Source: Phoronis australis (taxonomy: Eukaryota > Phoronida > Phoronidae). From it: 46,196 bases of DNA. Shown here piece after piece: positions 26,901-38,900 of this stretch (positions are counted from its first letter, which is position 1; every line of letters starts with the position of its first letter). The notes under the pieces were generated by a model. It searched no databases and had not been told where the DNA came from. It worked only from the letters and a program-made list of their open reading frames with translations. Made by a program: the position numbers and the translations under genes. Location of the stretch: contig NMRA01001140.1 of the NCBI GenBank assembly GCA_002633005.1, positions 1-46,196 of the forward strand, written 5' to 3'.

Positions 26901-29900
26901 GTTTTCCTTGATTTAATGACTTATTTCCTTTTTGATCTCCTGTTTGTGAGTTCAAACGACCGATCTTGTACCTTAGTCAAAAATCAATGCATTTTTTGTC
27001 ATTTATTTGCATTGTGAGTATATTTTTGAAAACTGACCCAATTTCATCAGATGACTTTCAAAGTTATTTTAGATAGGCAAAAATCGTCTAAGTGTATTGT
27101 ACTATTTGGGGATCGGATTATAGAGTTTTTACACCTTCAGACTGCAATTAATATCACTAAGGCTTCATCAATTCCTACAAGACTACTGTCTAATTGTCAA
27201 AAATCGTTTATGAATCTGTCGATATTCGTAGTAAGAATACATAAATATCTAAATCAGAAACCAACGAATTTGTTTATCAAAACGGAATATTGTAAGTAGT
27301 GTCCACAGGCATGCTCGCAGATTTTTGAAGGGTGGCCCTGGGTACATGGGAGATGGGGCATTCGTGTGGAGGTGAATTTTTTCAGAGGTACCTTAACGGT
27401 TCAAGACTTAAACTTGAGCTCCAAAATGCTGTAATCTTTTTATGGTTTTGAGTACTTTGAGTACCTCTTTCAATCCCAAACCGTAGCCTCGACAGTATTT
27501 TCGACATATGCAAATTCCTTATAAACAACTCCTAGTAGCGATCTACAAAAGAAATACTATTCTTGTGATACTAAGGGAAAATGTAACACTATTTATAACT
27601 AACCATCGGGAATAGTCATTTTGTGTAATTCATAACAGGTGGTCTTCACGTTCTTCAAAATTCCACCCTTTCGATGCCGTCACTAGTGTTGCATTTTCCC
27701 ATATTTTGGTTGTTTGATCCAACATTGAGCCCTCTCTCCGTGAGCAACCCCTTAAGAATTTTTCAATAAAAACACGAAAAGGGTGGCAACTTGAATGTCA
27801 TCAATGGCTCTCTTAAAGGACTGGGCCCCTATATATGAAAAGATCTATATTACATTTCAAAAATCATTAATGCGCAGCAATTGGTGCTATTTGTCAGGAC
27901 ATCATTTTTTCTCAAGCTATATACAATTTCGAGAAAAAAGCGAAAAATAGAACGATGATGGACCCGTTATCCCTTGCTTCTGGAAAAATGTAGTTCGCAG
28001 CAAAATTGTGTTTGAGTTTAAAACCCAGTGAATAAGTAAATTCCTCAAAAACTGTGCTTCATGAATTTTCTCGATTTTTCGAAATACATGTATGAACGAT
28101 TAAGAGCACGTTTTCAAATGCGTTTAGACGACCTATGTTGTAAAAACCGGAACGTGCATTTGTAACAACAGTATAGTGGCCAGGGCCCTCATAGGGTAAA
28201 CCATGCACCGATACGGTGTTTTCAAATGTTCTCTTGAATTTTCTATCATCTCCGTATTTCGCAGTCTTTTTTTTTCTCGACTCTCCCCGGCCCCACGCTT
28301 ACATTTATGTCGGCTGCCACACGGAGGCATGCAAATTTTTTTGGGGGGACACGTGCCTCTCCTGCCCCCCCCCCGCTTTCTACAGGCCTGTCGAGACAAG
28401 TTGTTCTTTAGCCATATCTTTTCTAGCGTCAAATTCGTCTATTTGTTTAGCTGTCAATTTTGTATAATGGCGTCCATAACAAAACGCACGTATTTTTGTT
28501 ACAAACGGTGTCAAACTAAAGTTTATAATAACAAATTTACCAAGATACTGTTTTCTAAGCTATCTTAGCAGGAAGTGGACGAATCAAAGCTACAAATTTC
28601 GTGCACATACACGGCGCGTTTGTTTTAATTGTTCAGTTTCGGCGTTTCGCTTGAACAATAGTCCTGCCTTGTGGACTTCCAGGGTCACACATGTTCCGTG
28701 TTAGTCCAACTTGTAAATACATGCACGAACGAACGCACGCACCTAATGTCACCGTGACTCACGATTAGCAACACTTGCTGTACCAGAGTGCATGTCACGA
28801 GCACAGCCGCCTCGCTTTAAAACCATGGGCATCCTGCCCACGGTGTCCTCCGACGACAACGCACCTGGCAAAACCATGCCGTATTCAAGAATATTTTCAT
28901 AGCACTCAGTAATACTGATTAGTGAGGCTACTTCCCCAGCAGCTGGTGCTATGCTACTTGACCGACTACAACTACCACTTAGTGCAATCATTTACTGCTT
29001 CAATCTGTAGTGATATATCTGGTATACATGCTTTTGTTTCATCTAATTAAACATCAATAATGGTGATCTAATTTACTCCCATAGAGACGTGAAATGTGGA
29101 CGCTTGCACTGTGCAGGCACCTCAGAATCGCTAGCTGTTTCCGGTGCACCATATTCCGTCAGCCGCGTGACCAAATCCGCCGGATGTTCTAGGGTGGTAC
29201 TTGTAACTAAAGAAAATTCGGTTGATTTGGGCTTAGTACCAAATGGAACACAGTGCGGAAACAATAAGGTTAAGTATAACTTAAAGCATCCCGTGTAAAG
29301 TGTAATTCTTATTTACCAAACACTTGGTATATTGTGGTGGTTTACAACACACATTTAATGAAATTGAGCCTATGCATCACTCAGCAATGCGACGGCATTT
29401 GCGTAATATTCGAAAGTGGTGCCCCTACGAACCATGAAAATTTCAAACCAAGTACCAGTTAGTTCTTATAAGCCGACTTTTTAGCGGACGTAGTTCTTTA
29501 TCAAGTACCAGACTAAAGAGGCTTGCGTAAGAAACGAAAACATAAGACCGCGCGTGACGTGAAGGGACAGTAAACCGCCAGCGCACCTGCATTGGCCAAT
29601 TTTGCCCTTCATTTCGGCTTGTGCACGAGCGTCTTGGTAATACACAAAGTTCAGAATGTTTTACATTGTTGCTTTGCACGGTGTTTTTTACATGTAGTAT
29701 TTGACACCATCATAGAGTTAGACGTGATAATTTCAATTCAATAATATGCCAACACAAGGCATAGGCACTGATAAAAACCTCTATTGGTTTACGGTGTTTT
29801 TGACATAAGTAGGTCTACGTAATTGGAATAATAGCACATGTGTTGTAAAGCTGCTTTCTTTCAAAACCTGTCGTTAATTTTCACTGTTCAGCTGGCAAAA

Positions 29901-32900
29901 TAATTTGGCTTGTGTTGTAAAACTGAATTCCAAGTACGAAAGGCGACAAGTGCCTATTATCCTCGTAAACTTGTGCTTATAACATTGCTCATTGTGACAG
30001 GATTGAATTTCCGTTAAGAATTACCAACAACAACATCTAAGCCCCCATAGTGACTCAGGAGAGTTTGTCTTGGGGTGTACTGACAGTGGCGGATCTAGGA
30101 TATCACAAGGGGGGGCCCAACATTTTGTCCGGCTATAAGCATTTGCGCAAACCACTATTGTAGATGCGTATAGCACCGAATGGGGGCTCCGCTCCCGCCC
30201 AGGAAATTTTTTTGTTTTTTCCTCTAAAAATCAAGCATTTTCCTTCGTTCCTGAAGTACTATCCAAGAAAAACAGGCAAAAAAAAAAAACACGGAGAACG
30301 TGTCATACCGAAAAACCTACAAGTACCAGAGACTCAAACAAACGACCTGACGGATAGACCGAGCGTGCTTTACCACTACACCACCACGACTCAGGTACTA
30401 ACCTTATAACAAGAGACCTACTTGTTTATGGTCCACAGCGTTTGCGCGCGAAACCTACTTCTTTTTGTAATGCTTATTACACGTTTTATATTTTGTGCAA
30501 TCGGTTCTTAACAAATTTGTTGTATTTAAAATAGTCTTCAAATGCCCAAAAGACCAAATCCGTTTTTCGTGTTGGCAATAATGACGGGATTGCTTTGGAA
30601 ATCGTCTTAAGTTAAGGTTTGAGAAAGAGAGAATTATGAGTTTCTGAGTGATTCACTAAGGCTTCGATTAAAATTCACATCTTACCAGCAGCTTCTTTTT
30701 TTTCATCGTCACTCAGGTTCCATTTTCTTTAAAAAATGAAGTAAAATTTCTTCATTGCACAGTGGAGCAGACGACGGAAACGGAGTCNNNNNNNNNNNNN
30801 NNNNNNNNNNNNNNNNNNNNNNNNNNNNNNNNNNNNNNNNNNNNNNNNNNNNNNNNNNNNNNNNNNNNNNNNNNNNNNNNNNNNNNNNNNNNNNNNNNNN
30901 NNNNNNNNNNNNNNNNNNNNNNNNNNNNNNNNNNNNNNNNNNNNNNNNNNNNNNNNNNNNNNNNNNNNNNNNNNNNNNNNNNNNNNNNNNNNNNNNNNNN
31001 NNNNNNNNNNNNNNNNNNNNNNNNNNNNNNNNNNNNNNNNNNNNNNNNNNNNNNNNNNNNNNNNNNNNNNNNNNNNNNNNNNNNNNNNNNNNNNNNNNNN
31101 NNNNNNNNNNNNNNNNNNNNNNNNNNNNNNNNNAGAGGCCCCAGCCCCCCCCCTGGCTACCGCAAGCAAAATGAAACAGCAACAGCGTGAGGAAATATTG
31201 AGTTCAATAGCGGAAGAGGGGGGGGGCTCAGACCCCAGATTGCGGCGCAATCGTGATCCTGTTTTTTTTAGTCCACCGATAGATTTTCTGAACAGAAGGT
31301 CCAACGGTCTACATCCCTGGCCCAATGCATGCAACTTTCGGGCCGCCTCTGCACATATAATCGCACTTTGCCCAATTCCACGAGGCAACATATGTTGGGT
31401 CCCCCTGTGGTATCCTAGATCCGCCACTGAATTCCAGACATTAATTTTACTTAGACACAGCCCTAGACCTAGGTTACCGGAGGTAACTGTTTGCCCAGGA
31501 CGAGATGAGTGTGTACCTGAGCTATGAACCTGAATTTTTTTATCAAAATATTTGGCTATATCGAGTCGATCTAGTCAGAGACTATAGTGCATGTGTTGCC
31601 TGTAATCTATGACCTACTTTACTCCAGGAGTCCCACCAGTTGTGACCTACTTTTCATTTGGCGAAATTTAGCAGACGACAGAATAAAAATATCGGTGAAA
31701 CTTCACTGATTTTATTCGAAAAATCATGAAATCTATGGAATCGTACAGATAATTGGACTTTAAGGTACATACCCAGCTTTACATGAACATATCGTATCAG
31801 TGGCCTTGTCATTTGTCAGGTGAAGGTAGCTCCGAGGCCGAGGGGTTCTTCGGATTTTCTCTGGCTCCTCGAGCACTTATTTTTCATCGTCACCTTTACA
31901 AATTCCCATATCATGAACGTGCGATTCATTGTTGAAAGGCATCGCCTCTTGTCTCTGTCGACGCGTTTTCAAATAGTGCAAAAACACTCATCGATTCCAC
32001 CAGGAACTTCGTTTAGCGACAGTGTATTTGCCTCTGACATCTCGTTCGAATGTCGGGTAGGCGTGACTTTTAGCATAGGGGCGGAGCTTGCGATAGGTCA
32101 AGTGTTTACTGCGAGCGACCCAAATAAGTTGTCATCGTTTCTGGCAAGAGGTATATGTTTGTTTACAACAAATAAGGGTCTGACTGATAATTCGCTGTGA
32201 AGTATTGTTGAGACGCTCTTTTGATACGTTGTAATGACATTTGTTCCGCAGATGTGTGTCCATCAGAGATGCCGGGACATTTCCAGACCAGACACCTGCG
32301 TTTGCTCTTCCCGAGGTGTAAGTGCGTCTATTTGATCGGGTCGTAAAATCCTAACTTTGACCTCGTTTCAACTTTTGCAACAAAACTGCGTTTTCGTTGA
32401 TCTTCTTCAGAGTTTAATATGATATTTTGTTTCGTTTGCCTCGAATTGAAAAGATTCTAAAACAGATTCTTGTCGAAAAGACGCGGATTTTAGTTGCACT
32501 CTTATGCACCAAACTTTATTGAATTTTGACGATGTCCAGTGGGATTTAAGTGTTACTTTATGTGTCATTGTCGACTGCAAAAATTGTTGCACCTGATGCA
32601 TGTTTTTGCCTTTGCGACAATAAATGCCTACTGCGACAGTATGTGTCGCGAGACAGGAGCTGCGAGGGTTATGAGTTCAGACAACATTTTTTATCACGGT
32701 TTATCCCACCGAGTAGCCGTCCAAGTGTTCTCGATGGCGGCAATTTTGTTTGAGTTGTATCTTCAGTTGTTTACTAAGCAATTGCTGACGTGATTTTTCG
32801 TTCCGACTGTTGTGTGATCTGGCAATAAACCGGCTTAATTGAAAGTGAAAAGCACTAATTCCACTGTCCAATTTATTTTCACGCGTGTACAATTGGTGAA

Positions 32901-35900
32901 GAAGCTCTCATGTCATTCGTCAACGATTGGTCAAACTACACATGATAAATTCAAATGCTTTTCTGTTCCACACGCATTTCTTACGGAACCATAAAAAGCG
33001 TTTTCTCTTCATACTTGCCTCACGCATTACAATATTTGTTCAAATTGTCTAATTCCCTCGGCCATGGTGACTTTATGCTAGTCTCCCATGAACAAGACGG
33101 TATCAGTGTTGGTACTGCTGTAGTTGCTGCTCTTTTTTATGCCATTCTCAGGTTTGTGATAACGTAGGAGACTGTTATTGTGACGCTGGTTACGCACCGC
33201 CGACATGTAGCTCGTCAGGAGCCGGTGGAAGCGTGCACAGCGGGGCACCGGCACCTTCCTCAAGTAAGTATCATTTTCACCTAAACAATTTCATCCGACT
33301 GGAGATTGATAACGCTGAGATGTTAGTTTACCGTCGGGTATTGTGGTATTTCTCAAACTGAGTGCTACAAGTATGTTACGTCACGAATGATGTCATGAGA
33401 ATGAAGTTGAGCCACCCCCGTGGTGTTCTTGATATAAACAGACTCTTTTATCCACCTGAAAAACTTGTTGCTTTCATGATCTACATGTAAAATGACTTCT
33501 CCCAGTCAATTATATGAGTGTTCTGAAGAACATGGTCTATGATAGCAGACATGTCAAAAACGGGAATCAGAATCTAATTCTACAAGTGTGATATCAGAAA
33601 CCATGATCTTCAGAATAATTGTCGCCGTCTCTGCCCAGCGTCAGACATTAGTGTGTGTCCGGCGTCCAACCAGGACCCAGTACTTCCAGCTCTACGAGGA
33701 AGTTCGAGGAATCTACTATGCTCCTGTTGAAGTGACGACATACCACGACTCTTCCAGACAAAGCTGACGTGTTAAGCGGAATGTTGTTTTATTTTGCTTC
33801 TGCCTCGTTCTTTATCAATCTCTTAGAATGATCACTAAGGAATCTAATGGATACGTTTCTTTTGCATGAGGAAGATGGTTGACACGTGAACATTATATAT
33901 AGTCCTGACTGAGTCGCCTTATGGCACTGTAATGAACAATTTTTGACGGCAGCATACCTGTCGAGGATTGTAAAACTTTTTCTTATTCTAAAGGAATGGT
34001 TTGGATGACCTTGATGTTCTGATGCTCACTCTGCCTGTATTAACCAGGAAATCATATGAAGTCGTGTACTGTTTTAGTCTCTCGTTGCATCTATTGTTTT
34101 CTGAATTACAACCAAAATAATTTATCTAAGTAAATTACAGTTCATCGAACCTCTTGTGTTGTGTGATTAAGTACTGGACCTATACTTACAAGTACATTTA
34201 ACATTCATAGTGTTAATGAGACACAAACACGTCGACATTGCTGTCAGAAGAAAATATGTCACCACGCCAATTCGCAAACGCAAACTAATCTGAAGTTGCA
34301 ATCACCGTAATTTGGTGACATCTGGGAGTCGCAATCAAACGAGATCGAACACAATATACAATGCCATTGTGTTTGGCGCCATCTCTCTGAAACCACACGA
34401 TAAATCTATAAAGAACTTAAGGCTGTGTTTTAGCAACTCTCTTTAATGTTCAGTGAAATCTGAAGAGACAATTTCTGTTGTTTTGGTGTACACGTCTTCC
34501 TTGAGTTATCTTTACAACTTTCATCAGATATAGACAAGACGTCACCTTCGTTCGGCTGGCTAAGCTTAACGATATTTGAAAGTCCACTTTGTCACCTGCC
34601 AAACTTGATCGGTTGATTTGGGAAAAACTCAACAGCTTAACTATTATTGGACAGGACACATCACGTGCTTAGTGTTGGCGAATCGGGATGGGTTTTGGGA
34701 AGGATTGTACCCAGTTCTGTAGCGAGCACCCTTTTTAACCATTGCTATTTGTTATTACTCTGCGTTACATACACCCTGTACATGTACCGTTGGCCATATC
34801 AACCCTTTGCATTGCTCCCGTCTAGACTGTGGAAACGGCCGCGTTGACCGTGGGGAAGAATGCGATTGTGGTATCCCTTGCCTCTACACCAGTCGTTGCT
34901 GTACCATGACATGTCGACTAAAGACTGGCTCGCAATGCGTCGCGGGAGGCTGTTGTAATACCGAGACGTGTCAGGTATTTTTGGTGTTTTTTGAAGTTGT
35001 CTAATCAAATAAGATAACTGTGACGCAATTTCTGTCCATATGATTGTCAATCTCTGAAGATTGGGAACTTTAACCATTCCTCAAGCTTTTCATTTCCGTC
35101 CAGCTTCAATGGGTTAAGTGGTGCCTCATTCCATTGTATTCCATAAAGAACTGTTACAATACATGTATAGATCGGGTGATTAATTAAACAAAGATGGAAA
35201 TGCCGACTTAGCTAACCTGGCCCTTTGCATGTTTCTAGGTCCTCCCTGCTCAGACCGTCTGCAGGGAATCACGCGGCACCTGTGACGTAGAAGAAAAGTG
35301 TGACGGCGTATCGAGCCAGTGTCCTGCCGACCACTTTACGTATGGAGACTCGTGCACAATAGACGGAGAAAGGGTATGTACAGCTCTTTATGGAAATGCG
35401 TCTTTGAATTCTGATTTAAGGACTGGCGTGGTAGACAGTGTCCGTTCTGTACGCCTGCCCAAAACATCTAGGATTCAGCGCATTTGAATCTTTTTCGTCT
35501 CGTAATCCCTAGTTCTTTTGTAAAACCAGTGGACTTCAATTGTTTTGTAAAAGGTTTTGACAATGTGTGACATTCAAGTTGTCGAGATGCAACATCTTAT
35601 TTCCCAAATCGAACTCTATTTTTGTTCTAGTGCCTTCTGCTACAGGGTGACATGATTCCACACAAAAACCAACTGGTAGAGTTTATACCCAGTCTCAGAT
35701 TTTTGAGCCTTAGTTCATGAGTTTGGTTTAGTGAGATGTAGGAAAAATTTCGCTTTGAAAGAATTTTCATCCATTATTTCTCTTTTTATGGCATGCACTT
35801 CTATTTTGCGACAAAATTGGGCGCCGAAGGAAACATATTTGAATGCATTCTACTAGCATGTATGTATAGCCAGCTGAAATTAGTGATACGGTTTTAAAGA

Positions 35901-38900
35901 ATTATGATTGAATAATTTAATGGAACAAAATACATTTTCAAATTTGTATGCTTTGATTTTGTGTGGCAAAAACAGGCATTTTGCAGGTTTTCACTGAAGC
36001 TATTTTCGTCCAACTTTGGCACTCTGTAGCAGCCATATTGCACCTTTTCAAAAACTGAACTCATTGTAATTTGCATTCGTATTCTAATGTCCCGGCAGGT
36101 TGCTACAAATTTTAATCTCCACATCTGTCGCCGGCCACCCCAGCGTTAAATATTTCTGACCGTGCGATTATTAACTATGTGAAAAGGCATACATTCAAGG
36201 TCAAGAGAAAACAATTCACGCAAGAAAATTTTATTAATGACTCAATTAATGACTTTATTTCTGTTTTTGTTGATAAAGGAAGTTGTTACATCCGAAAATT
36301 TCAAATTTCAGTTGATCCATTCTTGTTGTTTTATTTACCGATTTATATTCTTCATTTCATGAAACAATAGTATCCTTGGGAGGATCTGGATCGCCTTATT
36401 TAGTTTCAGATATATTTTCTACGTTATTTATCAATTCATGACAAACATTAGGTAAAACTAGTTCAACTCAACGGTCTGGACTTCATAACAAACGTACGGG
36501 GTGACTGACTCTGTGCCGTAGCAAGGGTGGTCAGTTGCCGCTGGGCGCCTGCCGAAGGGAGAGGGGGGACTGGTAAACAAGTGTCGTCCAAGGGGGACAC
36601 CAGACATATGTTATCTGGGGTGTTACACAGCTACCAACCAGGACCGAATTCTCTTCGTCGAACATCGCACAGGAGATGACCCCGCGATAGATCCTGCTCA
36701 GTCACAATTTTACCTGTCGATGAAAACTCTTTTGACCACTACAAGTGGCATTCGTTCTTCATTTTGTCCTTAAGAACATAATAGCCTCAAAATCTGTTTT
36801 TTGGAAAAAGCAATTCTTACCAATTAAATCTTGAAAAGATTTATTTCCATTTAATGGACATGCAATTGTCAAATAAATGATAATGGAAGAAAACAAGGGG
36901 GTTGCATGTACAAGTTTTTTTATATATCATCAAACCTAGTGTCAACTGACTCACTGGACACAGATCACTGGGTTCAGTTTTGATACTGTTCGCGTAATAC
37001 ATCCAGAAAACAACTTGTTTTCATTTGAAATACCTTGGAGTTTACTTTTATAACAATTTGAAGCAGATTTCTTGTTCAAAACCTCGTTCAATTTCTCTGT
37101 AAACTACGGACATAAAAATATAAAGTTGAGGCAAGAATTTTTTTGTCACTCATCAATATTTATACTATAGCTGTAAGTTCAAAAAGTTAAATAAAGCTAC
37201 AAGGTGCAATATGGCAATAAGTGGGTTACAAAAACAGCCACTAAAATTAGCCAGGGAAAGTGGTCTGTGGATTATCTCCCCTGTTTAGCACAACGCCGTC
37301 AAATTTGGTTAAATGCCAAATAATTATTTGCACTATACATTGGTTATTCCAGCCACCAAAGTACAACTTTCAATCTATTTTGTAAATAACTTTTTTGTGG
37401 CTGAAAACACAAGTTTGGAAGCGGCTAATATGACCAATTGCGGTCTAGTGCCCAAGCGGCGAAATAAGAGGTCATCTAGTGCACAAAATGTGACATTTAG
37501 ATTTTTGTTAGGATACCTATCCATGTAAATAAAATGGACTTGTTTTGAATTTTGACGTATAGACTGAAAATCTACAGTTTTTATATGGACTGCTTCTTAA
37601 ATTGATGTTTAAATTTAAGTGTAAAATCAATTGAATATATCGCAATGGTAAGAATTGGGCACTGTAGCTCGGTGTTTTGGCATCTGGGTCCCCATTTGAA
37701 AACCTGGATTCATATCCTGGTTATCCTAGTAGACAACAGAGCATTTTTCAAAAGGACCACATATTCCCGTGTGCTCGTTTTCCCATTGCTGCCGGTCAGT
37801 GGTGAAAGCATAACGCCCCGACTTCCATTCCGAAGGAGTAATCCCTTGAGGACGCGACATGCATATGAGCAAACGTGTTATTCTAACTGATCTGTAGTGG
37901 TGTGTTGGTATTTAAGGAACTAATGTCAAGAACGTTCCTTTATGCCTTGTAGTCGTACTGCTACGAAGGAGAATGCGTGAGTCGCAACGCCAAATGTAGA
38001 CTTCTCTGGGGATCATCAGCCCATGTAGCAAGTGTTGACTGCTACAAGAATAACTCTGTTGGCAACCAGGCCGGCCATTGTGGTTATGACAACAACAATG
38101 GAAATTTCCAGCAATGCTTGCAAAAGTATGTACCGTTCTCTTAATGTGACGCCAAGTTTTAATTTTTGTGTCTTAAATGCGAAGGCAACCTTTTTTCATG
38201 TCACTTTTAGCAAAAATAAGGTTCGTTGATTATCCCAGACACATTTTTCACGTAAATACAGCTTTTCGTAATTTCATGAATTTCTCGTCCTCTACTCCGG
38301 AAGTGGCGTTTTGGGAGGCAAGAGTTTCGCGCCAATTTCTTTTCATTATAGTCTGACTGTGAGAGCTTTCGAGTCAGTCATTGTTCTACCTCGTTTGTGA
38401 TAAGTTCGGTCGTCGTTTGCTTTTCTTTACAAGTCAGTCAACATGCCACGTTGTTGCTGCGTGCCGGGATGTACCCATTATCGTCTTATACGCGCTTTGG
38501 GTACCTTGCGTCGCTTTCCGAAGGATGACACACAAAGCAATGGAGGGTTACCGAGTGTGTGGCAAGCAATTTCTGCCGTCAGATTATGACAGATATGTAC
38601 GCTGAATTGATGAAAGTCCCTGCGAAACAACCCCTGAAAAAGGATATCATACCATCGCTGTTGATTCCCGGCAGTGCCCCGTCGCCAACCCCGAGAAGTG
38701 CGTTTTTGAAGCGACAAGCCTCGCGAGCTGTGGCCACTATATACAGTGACTGGAGGCACTTCATCTGCTGTCACCCATGCCTCCGAACGTACCCCATAGT
38801 GTGCAGTTCCAGGAACTATCAGTGATTCGCCCTATGCTGTTGTCTCTAGCCCAGAGCCTGTAAGCAGCCCTGCAGCGATGTTGAGTAGTGGGAGTGAATA

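Larger units (their letters stand above)
30084..31429. mobile_element. TIR element with tRNA-like segment, copy 2
   Basis: The ends are near-perfect inverted repeats: CAGTGGCGGATCTAGGATA at 30084 and TATCCTAGATCCGCCACTG ending at 31429. The interior matches copy 1 (18309-19279). 346 unknown bases (30788-31133) interrupt it. The flanks TGTACTGA and AATTCCAG are not a matching 8-bp duplication, so the ends or superfamily call (hAT-like by TIR) need care. Open frames through the Ns are artefacts. Confidence 0.75.
29269..32251 (+). other. Intron with second TIR element and assembly gap
   Basis: 29269-30083 shows nothing recognised. 30084-31429 is the TIR element. At 31820-32200 an unusually GC-rich open frame (126 codons) includes the phrase GGGGCGGAGCTTGCGATAGG, which has the look of repeat DNA; no domain was recognised. 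Confidence 0.45.

Noticed and set aside
30709-31427. Long open frames on both strands
   Set aside because: They run through 346 unknown bases and have no recognisable sequence on either side.
31820-32200. 126-codon GC-rich open frame
   Set aside because: Wording such as GGGGCGGAGCTTGCG suggests repeat DNA; no domain and no splice context.
33264-34825. Two separate neighbouring ADAM genes, the second starting at unit 3
   Set aside because: No protease, prodomain or signal-peptide exon precedes unit 3, and the unusual phase at 33263/34826 fits a direct splice. Only transcript data can settle it.
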